From the NCBI GenBank assembly GCA_018436925.1, contig JAHDKI010000001.1:62001-126000 (forward strand): a stretch of DNA of 64,000 nucleotides. Direction: 5' to 3'. The notes below the pieces were generated by a model. It saw only the letters and a program-made list of their open reading frames with translations, did not search any database and was not told where the DNA came from. This stretch comes from Syntrophaceae bacterium. GTDB taxonomy: Bacteria; Desulfobacterota; Syntrophia; Syntrophales; Smithellaceae. Both the position numbers and the translations under genes were made by a program. Position 1 is the first letter of the stretch. Each line of letters opens with the position of its first letter. Positions 18,064 through 26,296 of the stretch are shown piece by piece.

Positions 18064-19323
18064 ATGGCGACAAAAAGGTATGTGTGGGTTCCTCTTGTAT
18101 TAATCGCGCTAATGGCATTGATCGTTCCTGTATTCGCGGCCGAGAAACCGGTCAAAATCGGCATCATTGGCCCCATGGACATGAGGACGGGGAATCACTT
18201 GTTCATCAGCGCCCAGATTGCCGCCGATAAAATCAACGCGGATGGCGGGATTCAGATCGGCGCCAAGAAACATCCCGTTGAGCTTGTCAAGATTTCCTCT
18301 AATGAATTTAAGAGAGTCGCAGACGCCGTGGCCTCAGCGGAGCGCGCCATTACCTCCGATAAAGTGGATTTTTTGATTGGAGGGATCGTTCCCGAGGCTG
18401 TTTCCGCCATTCAGGATATTGCCGCCGACAATAAAGTCATTTATGTCAGTCTTGCCTACGTCATCAGTCAGCAGTATGTCGAACGGATGATGAAGAACTA
18501 CGATCGTTACAAGTACTGTTTTGCGGCGGCATCGCTGGGGCCTGTCGACATTGCGAAAGTCCATTTGGGCATTGCCAATACCGTGAGTCAGGCGGTCAAA
18601 AATGCAGGCGTCGAAAAGGTCAAAGTGGCGCAAATGGTCGAAAAATCATTGGGCGGAGACGCCATTGTGCAGTTCACGTCGACGTATTTCCCGCAAATGG
18701 GAATGGAGATTGTCGGCCAATGGAGGCCCTCTCCCGCGGCATCGGATCTTCGCGCGGAAACCGCCGCAATCAAAGCAAGCCATCCCAATATCATTTATAC
18801 GGTTTTTTCGGGCGCCGGAGGAGTCGTTTTTGGAACGCAGGTAAAGGAGTTGAAGATCCCGGCGATTGTGGCCGGATCCCCCGCCTCGTCTCTTTTTCCG
18901 GGCAAAGGCGTGGAATATTCCGTCACCATGATGAGCGTGGCGACCATTCCGCAGAAAATTACCGATAAGAATGAAGCGTTCTACCATGAGTTTCTCAAGC
19001 GCAGCGGCGGAGAGCTATGCACGATGAGCGCTCATGATACGATTCTGAATCTGGCTCACAATGTCGAATTAGTCGGCTCTCTCAATCCCGACGACCTCAT
19101 CAAAAGCATGGTGGCCAATAAATACGACGGCATTGCCGGGCCTGTGAAATATGATCCGAAGGATCACCGCAGCGTCTTCCTGGACAATTTCAGGCCGGTT
19201 TACGGCGTGCAGCAGCTTCCGGGCGGAAAGGCGAACATCGTCTGGCCCACAGACGGAGCCGTCAAAGCCCAGCCGGTTCAGATTCCCCAGTGGATGCTTG
19301 ATGCCTGGCAAAAGGCCAAATAA
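18064..19323 (+). CDS. ABC transporter substrate-binding protein, branched-chain amino acid (Liv) type
   Basis: A 419-residue periplasmic receptor. The signal peptide (about 1-25) ends FAAEKPV. The type I periplasmic-binding fold begins VKIGIIGPMDMRTGNHLFISAQIAADKIN. Family members bind amino acids but also urea, amides or aromatic acids, so the ligand cannot be assigned. GGGAGG lies 8 bases before the ATG at 18064; the GTG at 18061 is possible. First gene of the importer operon, separated from the permease genes by a strong hairpin. Confidence 0.93.
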   Translation: MATKRYVWVPLVLIALMALIVPVFAAEKPVKIGIIGPMDMRTGNHLFISAQIAADKINADGGIQIGAKKHPVELVKISSNEFKRVADAVASAERAITSDKVDFLIGGIVPEAVSAIQDIAADNKVIYVSLAYVISQQYVERMMKNYDRYKYCFAAASLGPVDIAKVHLGIANTVSQAVKNAGVEKVKVAQMVEKSLGGDAIVQFTSTYFPQMGMEIVGQWRPSPAASDLRAETAAIKASHPNIIYTVFSGAGGVVFGTQVKELKIPAIVAGSPASSLFPGKGVEYSVTMMSVATIPQKITDKNEAFYHEFLKRSGGELCTMSAHDTILNLAHNVELVGSLNPDDLIKSMVANKYDGIAGPVKYDPKDHRSVFLDNFRPVYGVQQLPGGKANIVWPTDGAVKAQPVQIPQWMLDAWQKAK

Positions 19324-19364
19324 ATTGCAATTGGCCAAATCAAATCATAATCAGTAAAAAGCCA

Positions 19365-19389
19365 GCGGGGAGGGTCATCCCCTCCCCGC
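19365..19389 (+). other. Intercistronic hairpin between receptor and permease genes
   Basis: Arms GCGGGGAGGG (19365-19374) and CCCTCCCCGC (19380-19389) with a 5-base loop and no T-run after. Such hairpins after receptor genes commonly protect the upstream mRNA, so the binding protein is made in excess over the permease (inference). Confidence 0.55.
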
Positions 19390-19519
19390 CCGCTGAATCT
19401 CTGTTGAAAAGGATTCATTCGATGCCGGACTGCGTGCGTTTTGTTTTTAGCCCCACGGTCATTGCGGATCTGATGGAGCCGTAGCCTGAGAAATCATTAA
19501 AGCGTGCAGAGGGGAGTTT

Positions 19520-20392
19520 ATGTTTGCAAATATTTTTGTCATCGGACTGCTCAACGGCTGTGTTTACGCGCTTCTGGCTGCGGGATTCAGTTTGCTGTTT
19601 TCCGTCGCCAGAATCGTTAATCTTGCCTACACCGCTTATTGGATGATTGCCGCCTACATTTACCTTGGCATGACGCTTTTAGGCCTGCCTTCCTGGCTGG
19701 CCGCAGCGGTTTCCATTATCCTTACAATTGCCATGAGTTTGGTGTTTCAGAGATTGCTTGACCCGGTCAAGGGCAACCCGATGTCTGTCATGATTCTTAC
19801 ACTGGCCATCGGAGTGATTCTGCAAAAGTCGGTCTCCTTTGTTCAGGATTCCGTTCAGGGCGTTTATTTTCAAATTGTTCCCAGTTTAATTAAAGGGTCT
19901 ACGCATATTTTGGGAGTGGCGGTGACCTATCAGTACCTTTTGAGCTTGTTTGTTGTGTTGGTGATTTTAGCGGCGTTGGGGATGTTCCTGACCAAGACAA
20001 GATTTGGAATTGCGATTCGGGCGACTTCGCAGGACAAGCAAGTGGCCGGCCTGGTCGGCATTAATGAAAAAGCGGTCGCGAATATCGTAACGGGAATCGC
20101 CGTCGGCGTGGCCGCGATTGCCGGTGTGGTTGTTTCCCCTTTGTATGTATTAGAGCCCTGGATGTGGCTTCAGCATCTTCTGGTGCTGATGGCCGTTGTG
20201 ATCTTCGGCGGATTAGGCAGCCTGAAGGGCAGCATGATCGCCGCGTTCATCATTGCCTTCATTGAGGCCGGCGTCGTTTTTCTCCTGCCGAGTGTGGGAT
20301 TTCTGCGGTCCGCCATTGTGATGTTTATCATGATTGTCGTTTTGCTGGTCAGGCCTCGCGGACTCTTTGGCGCTATGGTTGAAGAACACTAG
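19520..20392 (+). CDS. Liv-type ABC transporter permease (LivH family)
   Basis: A 290-residue inner-membrane permease with about eight hydrophobic segments. Family features are the start LLNGCVYALLAAGFSLLFSV, the interior AIRATSQDKQVAGLVGIN (the coupling-helix loop that touches the ATPases), and the end IMIVVLLVRPRGLFG. GAGGGGAG precedes the ATG. It pairs with the following LivM-type permease. Confidence 0.94.
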   Translation: MFANIFVIGLLNGCVYALLAAGFSLLFSVARIVNLAYTAYWMIAAYIYLGMTLLGLPSWLAAAVSIILTIAMSLVFQRLLDPVKGNPMSVMILTLAIGVILQKSVSFVQDSVQGVYFQIVPSLIKGSTHILGVAVTYQYLLSLFVVLVILAALGMFLTKTRFGIAIRATSQDKQVAGLVGINEKAVANIVTGIAVGVAAIAGVVVSPLYVLEPWMWLQHLLVLMAVVIFGGLGSLKGSMIAAFIIAFIEAGVVFLLPSVGFLRSAIVMFIMIVVLLVRPRGLFGAMVEEH

Positions 20393-20411
20393 ATTGGAAA
20401 GGACTATCATC

Positions 20412-21455
20412 ATGCGGATCGGAAATATAACCGACTATCTCAAAAAAGAAATTTTCCCCGTGCCCACGCGCGTGATGGCTTTTGTAGGCTTGGCCGCTCT
20501 GGTCGCTTTCCCTCTCATCATGGATCAGCCGCATATCTTGCGATTAATGATCATGATTTTTATTTTTTCGATCTTTGCCGCAAGCTGGGATTTGATCAGC
20601 GCCTATACCGGCCAGGTTGTCCTGGGTCATGCGCTGTTTTTCGGCGTCAGCGCCTATACCTGCGCCATGCTCAATACCCATTTCAATATGTCGCCTGTCA
20701 TGACGATTCCGATCGGCGCTGTTGTTGCCGTCGCGGCCGGGCTGATTGCGGGATTTCCCGCTCTGAGGCTAAAAGGAATCTATCTGGGGTTGACGACGAT
20801 GGCGATGCCCGTCGTGTTGGTTGCCGTCATTGAATACATGCGGAGCTACACGGGAGGAGAACAAGGCATTATCGGCATTGAACAGCTGGCGACGAGTCGT
20901 GTCCATTTTTATTACATTGCCCTGTTGCTGATGGTGGTGAGCATCGCCGTACTGATGAAGATTACTCGTTCAAAAATCGGCTTGATCTTCCAGGCGATTC
21001 GCGACGACGAGATTGCCGCCAGAGCCTCCGGCGTCAACACGACGTATTATAAACTTCTTTCCTTCAGTTTAAGCGGCCTGTTTGCCGGATTGGCCGGCGG
21101 CCTGTACGCTCATTTTATGAGAGTTATCGGACCCTCTGTTTTTGAGTTCAGCTTTTCATTCGAGCCGATTATCTGGACGATTTTCGGCGGAGGCGCGTCC
21201 ATTGTCGGGCCGGTAATCGGCGTATTCATTCTACTGCCCGTCGTCGAGATGCTCCACGTCCATTTGGGCGACAATGCCACGCTGATCTATTACCTGATTC
21301 TCGTCATTGTGGTTGTTTTCGCTCCCGGAGGGGTGTTGCGTCTGATCAACCGATATACGGAAAAAGTCTGTCCTGAATGCATGACGGTGAACGCTTTTCC
21401 GCGCAGGCAATGCCGCGTCTGTTCGGCAAAGTTGAGTGCCGTCAACGGCGAGTAG
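20412..21455 (+). CDS. Liv-type ABC transporter permease (LivM family) with a zinc-ribbon-like tail
   Basis: A 347-residue permease with many membrane segments. The LivM stretches GHALFFGVSAYTCAML, TGGEQGIIGI and IFQAIRDDEIAARASGVN are clear. The usual protein would end near residue 315, but here a tail KVCPECMTVNAFPRRQCRVCSAKL adds two CxxC pairs, like a small zinc ribbon facing the cytoplasm. That addition is uncommon and unexplained. The ATG at 20412 follows AAAGGA; a longer frame from 20334 overlaps livH and is rejected. Confidence 0.92.
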   Translation: MRIGNITDYLKKEIFPVPTRVMAFVGLAALVAFPLIMDQPHILRLMIMIFIFSIFAASWDLISAYTGQVVLGHALFFGVSAYTCAMLNTHFNMSPVMTIPIGAVVAVAAGLIAGFPALRLKGIYLGLTTMAMPVVLVAVIEYMRSYTGGEQGIIGIEQLATSRVHFYYIALLLMVVSIAVLMKITRSKIGLIFQAIRDDEIAARASGVNTTYYKLLSFSLSGLFAGLAGGLYAHFMRVIGPSVFEFSFSFEPIIWTIFGGGASIVGPVIGVFILLPVVEMLHVHLGDNATLIYYLILVIVVVFAPGGVLRLINRYTEKVCPECMTVNAFPRRQCRVCSAKLSAVNGE

Positions 21456-21563
21456 GCGGATCAAGCGGATTGAGTAAAACAAACGGGGACGACGGGCGGC
21501 CGGCGCAGCCTCAAGCGCCCGCCGGGGCTATCGGAACTCGGACACTGCAGAGAGGAGTCACAA

Positions 21564-22325
21564 GTGAGTTTTCTTCAAGTCAAAGGATTAACCAAGCGCT
21601 TCGGCGGCATTACCGCCGTTAATGATGTCAGTTTTAGCGTTCGTCGCAATGAAATTGTCGGTCTGATCGGTCCCAACGGCGCCGGAAAATCCACATTGGT
21701 GCAAATGCTGATGCGGGCGCAAAATCCTGACAGCGGAAAAATATACTTTCATGGCGAAGACATCACAAGGCTGAACAATTGGCAGGCGGTGCATCGCGGT
21801 ATCGCCGGTTCATTTCAGTGCACCCGGCCGTTTCGACGTCTGCCTGTGATTGCCAACGTCATGGTGCCCTGCACGGTCAGGCGCACCGGCAAAAAGGAAG
21901 TGAAAACCAGCACGCAAATCCAAGCCATCGAGATTATGAAGAAGGTCGGCATTCCCCACTTGGCGAAGACGCTTGCCGCAAAGCTTTCTCAAGGCGATTT
22001 AAAGCGCCTTGAGATTGCACGAGCTCTGGCCACATGTCCGGACTTAATGATCCTCGATGAGCCGTTTGGCGGTTTGAACCCCGGAGAGATTGAAATGCTT
22101 TCACAGCTGATCAAGGATCTTCGCGCCGGCGGATGTTCCGATTCCCCGCTCGACAGCGGGGGCTTGTCGATGATTATCATTGAACACAAGCTGTCGGAAT
22201 TGATGAAGATCGTCGATCGGGTGGTGGTGTTGTGTTTCGGAGAAATTATCGCAGAGGGAACACCTGCCGAGGTGACCCAAAACGAAAAGGTGATCGAAGC
22301 CTATATAGGAAAGGAGGGCATCTGA
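21564..22325 (+). CDS. Liv-type ABC transporter ATPase (LivG family)
   Basis: A 253-residue ATPase. Walker A GPNGAGKST, signature LSQGDLKRLEIARAL (SQGD in place of the usual SGGQ/SYGQ), Walker B LMILDEPFGGLNPGE and the switch His in IIEHKL. A short Ser/Gly-rich insert (GGCSDSPLDSGG) lies before the last strand. It starts with GTG after GAGGAGT, about 110 bp past livM. It powers uptake with the LivF-type partner. Confidence 0.94.
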   Translation: MSFLQVKGLTKRFGGITAVNDVSFSVRRNEIVGLIGPNGAGKSTLVQMLMRAQNPDSGKIYFHGEDITRLNNWQAVHRGIAGSFQCTRPFRRLPVIANVMVPCTVRRTGKKEVKTSTQIQAIEIMKKVGIPHLAKTLAAKLSQGDLKRLEIARALATCPDLMILDEPFGGLNPGEIEMLSQLIKDLRAGGCSDSPLDSGGLSMIIIEHKLSELMKIVDRVVVLCFGEIIAEGTPAEVTQNEKVIEAYIGKEGI

Positions 22326-23072
22326 GTGCTGCTGAAAGTTGAAAATCTTTCCGTTTATTACGACAGGGCGTTAATCCTGGATCATATTAATCTTCAGGTC
22401 GGCCATGGGGAACTCGTCGGCTTGGTGGGGCCCAACGGGGCGGGCAAGACAACGCTGCTCCGGGCGGTATCCGGAATGATCAATGTGGAAAAAAAAGACC
22501 TGAAGTTTTCCGGAAGCATGGTTCGCACACTGGGCAAAATCTCCTTTCAAGGAGAATCCATCGATTCGATGTTGTCCTATGAAATCGCGAGAAAAGGATT
22601 GATCCATTGTCCGGAGCGCCACCGCCCCTTTGCCGGAATGTCCGTATTGGATAATTTGATGGCGGGCGCTTTTTTGTGCCGGGACAAACGGGAAATCAAA
22701 AAACGTCTCGACAATGTATACAGTCTGTTTCCCCGGCTCAAAGAACGGGAAAAGCAGACGTCTGGAACCCTTTCCGGCGGCGAACAGCAAATGCTGGCGA
22801 TTGGAAGATCGCTTATGCTTAAACCGATTTTGCTTTGCATCGATGAGCCGTCTTTAGGTTTGGCGCCGCAGGTTAAACGATCGGTGTTCGAGAATATCCG
22901 GGAAATTCAGAAACAGGGCATATCCATCCTTTTGGTGGAGCAGGATGTCAGGCAATCCTTTGCTCTATCGGATCGCAATTATATCCTTTCCAGCGGAAGA
23001 ATCGCGGCGGAAGGAAGCAGTGCAAAGCTGCTGGAAGACGAAACCATCCGGACGTCTTATCTCGGATTATAA
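22326..23072 (+). CDS. Liv-type ABC transporter ATPase (LivF family)
   Basis: A 248-residue ATPase. Walker A GPNGAGKTT, signature LSGGEQQMLAIGRSL, Walker B LLCIDEPSLGLAP, switch VEQDVRQ. An insert of about 15 residues after Walker A (MINVEKKDLKFSGSMVRTLG) is longer than in typical LivF. Its GTG start directly follows the livG TGA. Last gene of the importer operon. Confidence 0.94.
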   Translation: MLLKVENLSVYYDRALILDHINLQVGHGELVGLVGPNGAGKTTLLRAVSGMINVEKKDLKFSGSMVRTLGKISFQGESIDSMLSYEIARKGLIHCPERHRPFAGMSVLDNLMAGAFLCRDKREIKKRLDNVYSLFPRLKEREKQTSGTLSGGEQQMLAIGRSLMLKPILLCIDEPSLGLAPQVKRSVFENIREIQKQGISILLVEQDVRQSFALSDRNYILSSGRIAAEGSSAKLLEDETIRTSYLGL

Positions 23073-23166
23073 AACGGCGCAGACCGACTCCGGGAATCAA
23101 GCCGCCGACCAATGAATCCCAACGGCGCTTCAGAGTAAAAAAATTTTAAGTGAGGGCATAAAAGGC

Positions 23167-23195
23167 TTGACAGCTCAGGGAGGCTCATTTATATG
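23167..23195 (+). promoter_or_regulatory. Sigma-70 promoter of the porin gene
   Basis: TTGACA (23167-23172), 17-base spacer, TATATG (23190-23195), directly followed by operator copy B. Confidence 0.65.
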
Positions 23196-23203
23196 ACAAA
23201 TAA

Positions 23204-23229
23204 TCTATTAAGTAATATTGCATCATAGT
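23204..23229. promoter_or_regulatory. 26-bp palindromic operator, copy B
   Basis: Left half TCTATTAAGTAAT, right half ATTGCATCATAGT. It lies at about +3 to +28 of the porin promoter and shares the invariant positions of copies A, C and D. Confidence 0.7.
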
Positions 23230-23524
23230 TTTATAGCAGTGGCTGATCGTCCGCGGGAGGGTATCAAATGCTGCGGAAATATAATAAAAGAAAGGAGGCG
23301 GGAATTACACTGTTGGAAAGTGTCGTTTGCCGTTCCGGCTGTGACGGTCTTCAGAAGGGCCGCAGGCAGATCAGCCGGATTTCAAAGGCAACCGGTTAAA
23401 CGGATTGCAAGATGGCCATGCCCGGAGAGCCACCGTTGAGCCAGGGAGCCATTTGAGCAACGTCAAGCGGCCATAAAAAATTGGGTTGACAGACGCATCG
23501 AACAAAAATCTTGAGGAGGGATGT

Positions 23525-24895
23525 ATGAAGGGGTTTTTGAGAATCAGCGCAGGATTGTTATTTTTCGTGATGATGAGCGTTCCGGCATGGGCTGCCCTTG
23601 ATATTAAAGGACAGATTTTCGTCGATTCATATTACTACCATCAGGACGCTGAAGGTTTTTCCCGCCCATATTACACCACCTTGAAAACACAGCCCGGATC
23701 GGGCGGTGTGGCAGGTATTCCCGTCGGCACGCAGTCCAGAGCCCAGGATCGCAAACAGACCTATTTCGAACTGAACCATGCAACCGCCCTGCGTTTTCAC
23801 TGGACGAATGAGCAGGGTTTGGGGGCGTTTGCCGCCATTTATATGAATGCGGAACCCGTGCAGTCAGTGGGAACGGACGCCGGCTTCAAGGTTGGGGTGA
23901 GCACGGCATTTATTTATTATGACATTATTAAAGACTTGCGTCTGACCGTCGGAAGAGGCGGATTCACTCAGGTCTTTTCACCGTTTGATCCCTCGACGCT
24001 CATGGGTTACGATGGCGTCTGCAAGGTTCAGGGGTTGGGGTTCGGCAATATCAACTCCAAATATCAAAACAATATCCGCCTGACTTACAAGCTACCCATG
24101 ATCGCATCGCTTGATATTGCGTTTCTCGATCCTAAAATGACGGGAGATACCGAAGTGGCGGGCGGCGGGCCGGGTTTTGTGCCGGTCGGTAAAGGGGCGC
24201 TGCCGGGCGGGGCGGACTTGACGGCCATCGATAATATTTCAAGAATTCCAAAAGTTGAAGTGGGGATTCCGATGGTGATCGGCGGCAAATGGGGTCATGT
24301 GCAGGTTACGCCCAGTGCCATGTATTTGAAACAGAAATTCGCCAATGTCGCTTCAGGCGACAGCACCATCGAATCTTACGGGCTCTCACTTGGCGGTTCG
24401 GCCAGTGTCTTCGGCATAAAATTGGCCGCGGAATACAACTACGGCCAAAACCTGTGGAACGCCGCCAAGGCCGGCCAGGCCACCTGTTATGCGTTTAAAT
24501 ATGAATACATTACGGGCGGTATGCGAAGCGCCATGGGAGCTCGAGTGCTCGACGGACAGATGTACGACTCCAAGACAGAAGCTTTCTGGGTGCAGTTGGG
24601 ATATAACATTCTCAATATCGCCGAACCGACCATCATTTACGGTCAGCACAGAACCAAGAGAGACATGCCGACCGCTCCGTCGCCGTCTCCCGCGACGGGT
24701 GTGGACCAGTACGGAAACACGAACTATACAACGAAGATGTACGGCTTCAACATGCCCATCAAAATCAAACCGAACTTTCATGTCGTTCCGGAATTCATGG
24801 TCTACGACAGCGGCAATTCCAATGTGATCAACGGAAGGGTCCTGGATTTCGGCAAAGAATGGCTCGCCGGTGTTCAGTGGAGGCTGTTCTTCTAA
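23525..24895 (+). CDS. Outer-membrane beta-barrel porin-like protein
   Basis: A 456-residue exported protein. The signal peptide (1-23) ends SVPAWA. The rest has alternating hydrophobic/polar strands and aromatic-rich turns and ends with an aromatic residue (WLAGVQWRLFF, terminal Phe), as outer-membrane barrels do. GGAGGG precedes the ATG. With its own promoter and copy B of the operator, it probably lets the island's substrate cross the outer membrane (inference). No close named family was recognised. Confidence 0.75.
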   Translation: MKGFLRISAGLLFFVMMSVPAWAALDIKGQIFVDSYYYHQDAEGFSRPYYTTLKTQPGSGGVAGIPVGTQSRAQDRKQTYFELNHATALRFHWTNEQGLGAFAAIYMNAEPVQSVGTDAGFKVGVSTAFIYYDIIKDLRLTVGRGGFTQVFSPFDPSTLMGYDGVCKVQGLGFGNINSKYQNNIRLTYKLPMIASLDIAFLDPKMTGDTEVAGGGPGFVPVGKGALPGGADLTAIDNISRIPKVEVGIPMVIGGKWGHVQVTPSAMYLKQKFANVASGDSTIESYGLSLGGSASVFGIKLAAEYNYGQNLWNAAKAGQATCYAFKYEYITGGMRSAMGARVLDGQMYDSKTEAFWVQLGYNILNIAEPTIIYGQHRTKRDMPTAPSPSPATGVDQYGNTNYTTKMYGFNMPIKIKPNFHVVPEFMVYDSGNSNVINGRVLDFGKEWLAGVQWRLFF

Positions 24896-24932
24896 AACGA
24901 ATGCGGCTGATAGTTTCAATCGGCACGGACTG

Positions 24933-24969
24933 AAAAAGAGGGCTCCTGGAGTGAAGGAGCCCTCTTTTT
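24933..24969 (+). terminator. Rho-independent terminator after the porin gene
   Basis: Arms AAAAAGAGGGCTCC (24933-24946) and GGAGCCCTCTTTTT (24956-24969), a perfect 14-bp stem with a T-run on both strands. It can also stop the convergent regulator gene. Confidence 0.93.
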
Positions 24970-25022
24970 ATTGAAGATCATCGGACGAAAAATAATCGGA
25001 AAGCCTTGGATAATTTGTGCGT

Positions 25023-25958
25023 TTAATTTTTGCTTTGCGCCTTTCTTTTCCGGTATCGGGTCAGGTCCGCTCTGCCGCTGTCAGTAAGGAATCCGAAAGC
25101 GATCATATCCGCGACGAAAGACATGAGTTCTTTGATCGTATACCTGTCATCCAAAGCTGCCTTCTGAATGGCCGCTTCATCGATCACAAACAAAAAATAG
25201 GACATCAAGTCGGCGTCCACCTTTCGAATGGTTCCTTTTTCGATGCCGTCCGTGGTCAATTTAAGGATGTTTCCCATCAATACTTCGTACACGTGCAGGA
25301 GTTTGTTTTTAGCCCAGGGGTCGCCCGTGACGACGCCGGCGCGAAGATGATTGAGGACTTCGCCGACTCGGGGATAATGCTCTTGAAAAGTCTGGAACAG
25401 CGCGATGGTTCTCTGAGTTGGATCTTTTTCCACCGCGATGACGGCCGCGGATTTAGCCTGCCATTCGGCGATGACATGGTCAATCACGGCCATAAACAGT
25501 TCTCGTTTATCCGGGAAGTAGTGATAAAAGGTCGGAGACGACATGCCCGCTTTTTTGGTGATATCGCGGATATTGGTCCGATAAAAACCTTTTTTCGCAT
25601 AGAGCTTCATGGCAATTTCAATGATCTCGTCCTTTTTCTTCCGTTTCTTTTCCGTGGGTTTTTCATCTGACGTTTTTGGTGATAAATGATATCGAGCCAT
25701 CAACTGATCAGGGCCCTCCTGGTCATCTTCGTCCATCCTGCTTTTGATGTAATCCAGAGGCACTCTCGTCGTTTTCGCCGTTTTAAGAAACTCCGTTTTG
25801 ATCTTTTTGATCATTTGAAGCTTGCGCAGATGGGTTTCGTCGTAATAAGCCATGGTCTGCGATGTGCGGTAGGGTTCATGCAGCAGTCCGCACCGGATAT
25901 AGTGATGGATGGTCGAACGCTGCAAGCCGGTTTTTTGTTCCAATTCTGCGATGGTCAT
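25023..25958 (-). CDS. Fusion transcription regulator: MerR-type N-terminus with TetR-type C-terminus
   Basis: A 311-residue protein with two DNA-binding modules. Residues 1 to about 75 are a MerR-type winged helix (MTIAELEQKTGLQRSTIHHYIRCGLL). A basic linker (about 95-110, EKKRKKKDE) leads to a complete TetR regulator (about 110-311) with helix-turn-helix DITKKAGMSSPTFYHYFPDKRELF and a helical ligand domain. It is the only regulator in the island, sits between the operators, and its own promoter overlaps operator copy C, so it probably binds that palindrome, represses the cluster and itself, and is released by the substrate (inference). GAGGTTGA precedes the ATG. Confidence 0.9.
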   Translation of the reverse strand: MTIAELEQKTGLQRSTIHHYIRCGLLHEPYRTSQTMAYYDETHLRKLQMIKKIKTEFLKTAKTTRVPLDYIKSRMDEDDQEGPDQLMARYHLSPKTSDEKPTEKKRKKKDEIIEIAMKLYAKKGFYRTNIRDITKKAGMSSPTFYHYFPDKRELFMAVIDHVIAEWQAKSAAVIAVEKDPTQRTIALFQTFQEHYPRVGEVLNHLRAGVVTGDPWAKNKLLHVYEVLMGNILKLTTDGIEKGTIRKVDADLMSYFLFVIDEAAIQKAALDDRYTIKELMSFVADMIAFGFLTDSGRADLTRYRKRKAQSKN

Positions 25959-26036
25959 ACGTCAACCTCAATATATTTTTTCTTTCGACAGACGAATCCT
26001 ATTTGCGTCCGCTGCCGGTCTGGAATGAAATAATTC

Positions 26037-26065
26037 TTGACATTATTGCATGCTGAAACTATGAA
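26037..26065 (+). promoter_or_regulatory. Sigma-70 promoter towards the Fe-S protein and hypA
   Basis: TTGACA (26037-26042), 17-base spacer, TATGAA (26060-26065). The -10 box lies inside operator copy C, so a bound repressor would block polymerase directly. The leader to the next gene is about 225 bases. Confidence 0.6.
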
Positions 26066-26083
26066 GTAATAACACTATACAGT
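26058..26083. promoter_or_regulatory. 26-bp palindromic operator, copy C
   Basis: Left half ACTATGAAGTAAT, right half AACACTATACAGT. It overlaps the plus promoter and lies about 25-50 bases downstream of the minus promoter start, so it could control both directions. Confidence 0.7.
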
Positions 26084-26113
26084 GCGTCACGGGCCGCAAA
26101 ATGCTTGCGAGGA

Positions 26114-26142
26114 AACATATGCATATTGTTTATTTTTGTCAA
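26114..26142 (-). promoter_or_regulatory. Sigma-70 promoter of the MerR-TetR regulator gene
   Basis: On the minus strand TTGACA (26142-26137), 17-base spacer, TATGTT (26119-26114). Transcription would start near 26107 and run through operator copy C before the gene, which suits autoregulation. Confidence 0.6.
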
Positions 26143-26296
26143 GAATGCAGGCGGCTTGTCGAGAAATTTATTCAATAATCTGGCATGAGGCGCATCGGAT
26201 CCCTATGACGTCAGAAAGGGGACGCTGCAACTGCCGGGCAGTCTCGTTTGATGGAACCGACAGATCCGTCAGAGAATCACTTTAAAAGGGGGGGGC

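Larger units (their letters stand above)
23073..23524 (+). other. Gene-free leader before the porin gene
   Basis: A 452-bp gap holding a sigma-70 promoter (23167-23195) and operator copy B (23204-23229), and then a leader of about 320 bases. A strong AAAGGAGG at 23291-23298 is followed only by a 28-codon TTG frame with no recognisable product, so it was not called. Small regulatory RNA structure in the leader is possible but not shown. Confidence 0.5.
25959..26296. promoter_or_regulatory. Divergent control region between the regulator and the Fe-S protein gene
   Basis: This 338-bp gap holds a plus-strand and a minus-strand sigma-70 promoter facing away from each other around operator copy C, plus an AT-rich near-palindrome (AACATATGCATATTGTT) inside the minus-strand promoter. 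No gene was seen. Confidence 0.65.

Noticed and set aside
23310..23396. Small TTG-started peptide in the porin leader after AAAGGAGG
   Set aside because: Spacing is poor, the start codon is weak and the 28 codons match nothing; the ribosome-site-like string alone is not enough.
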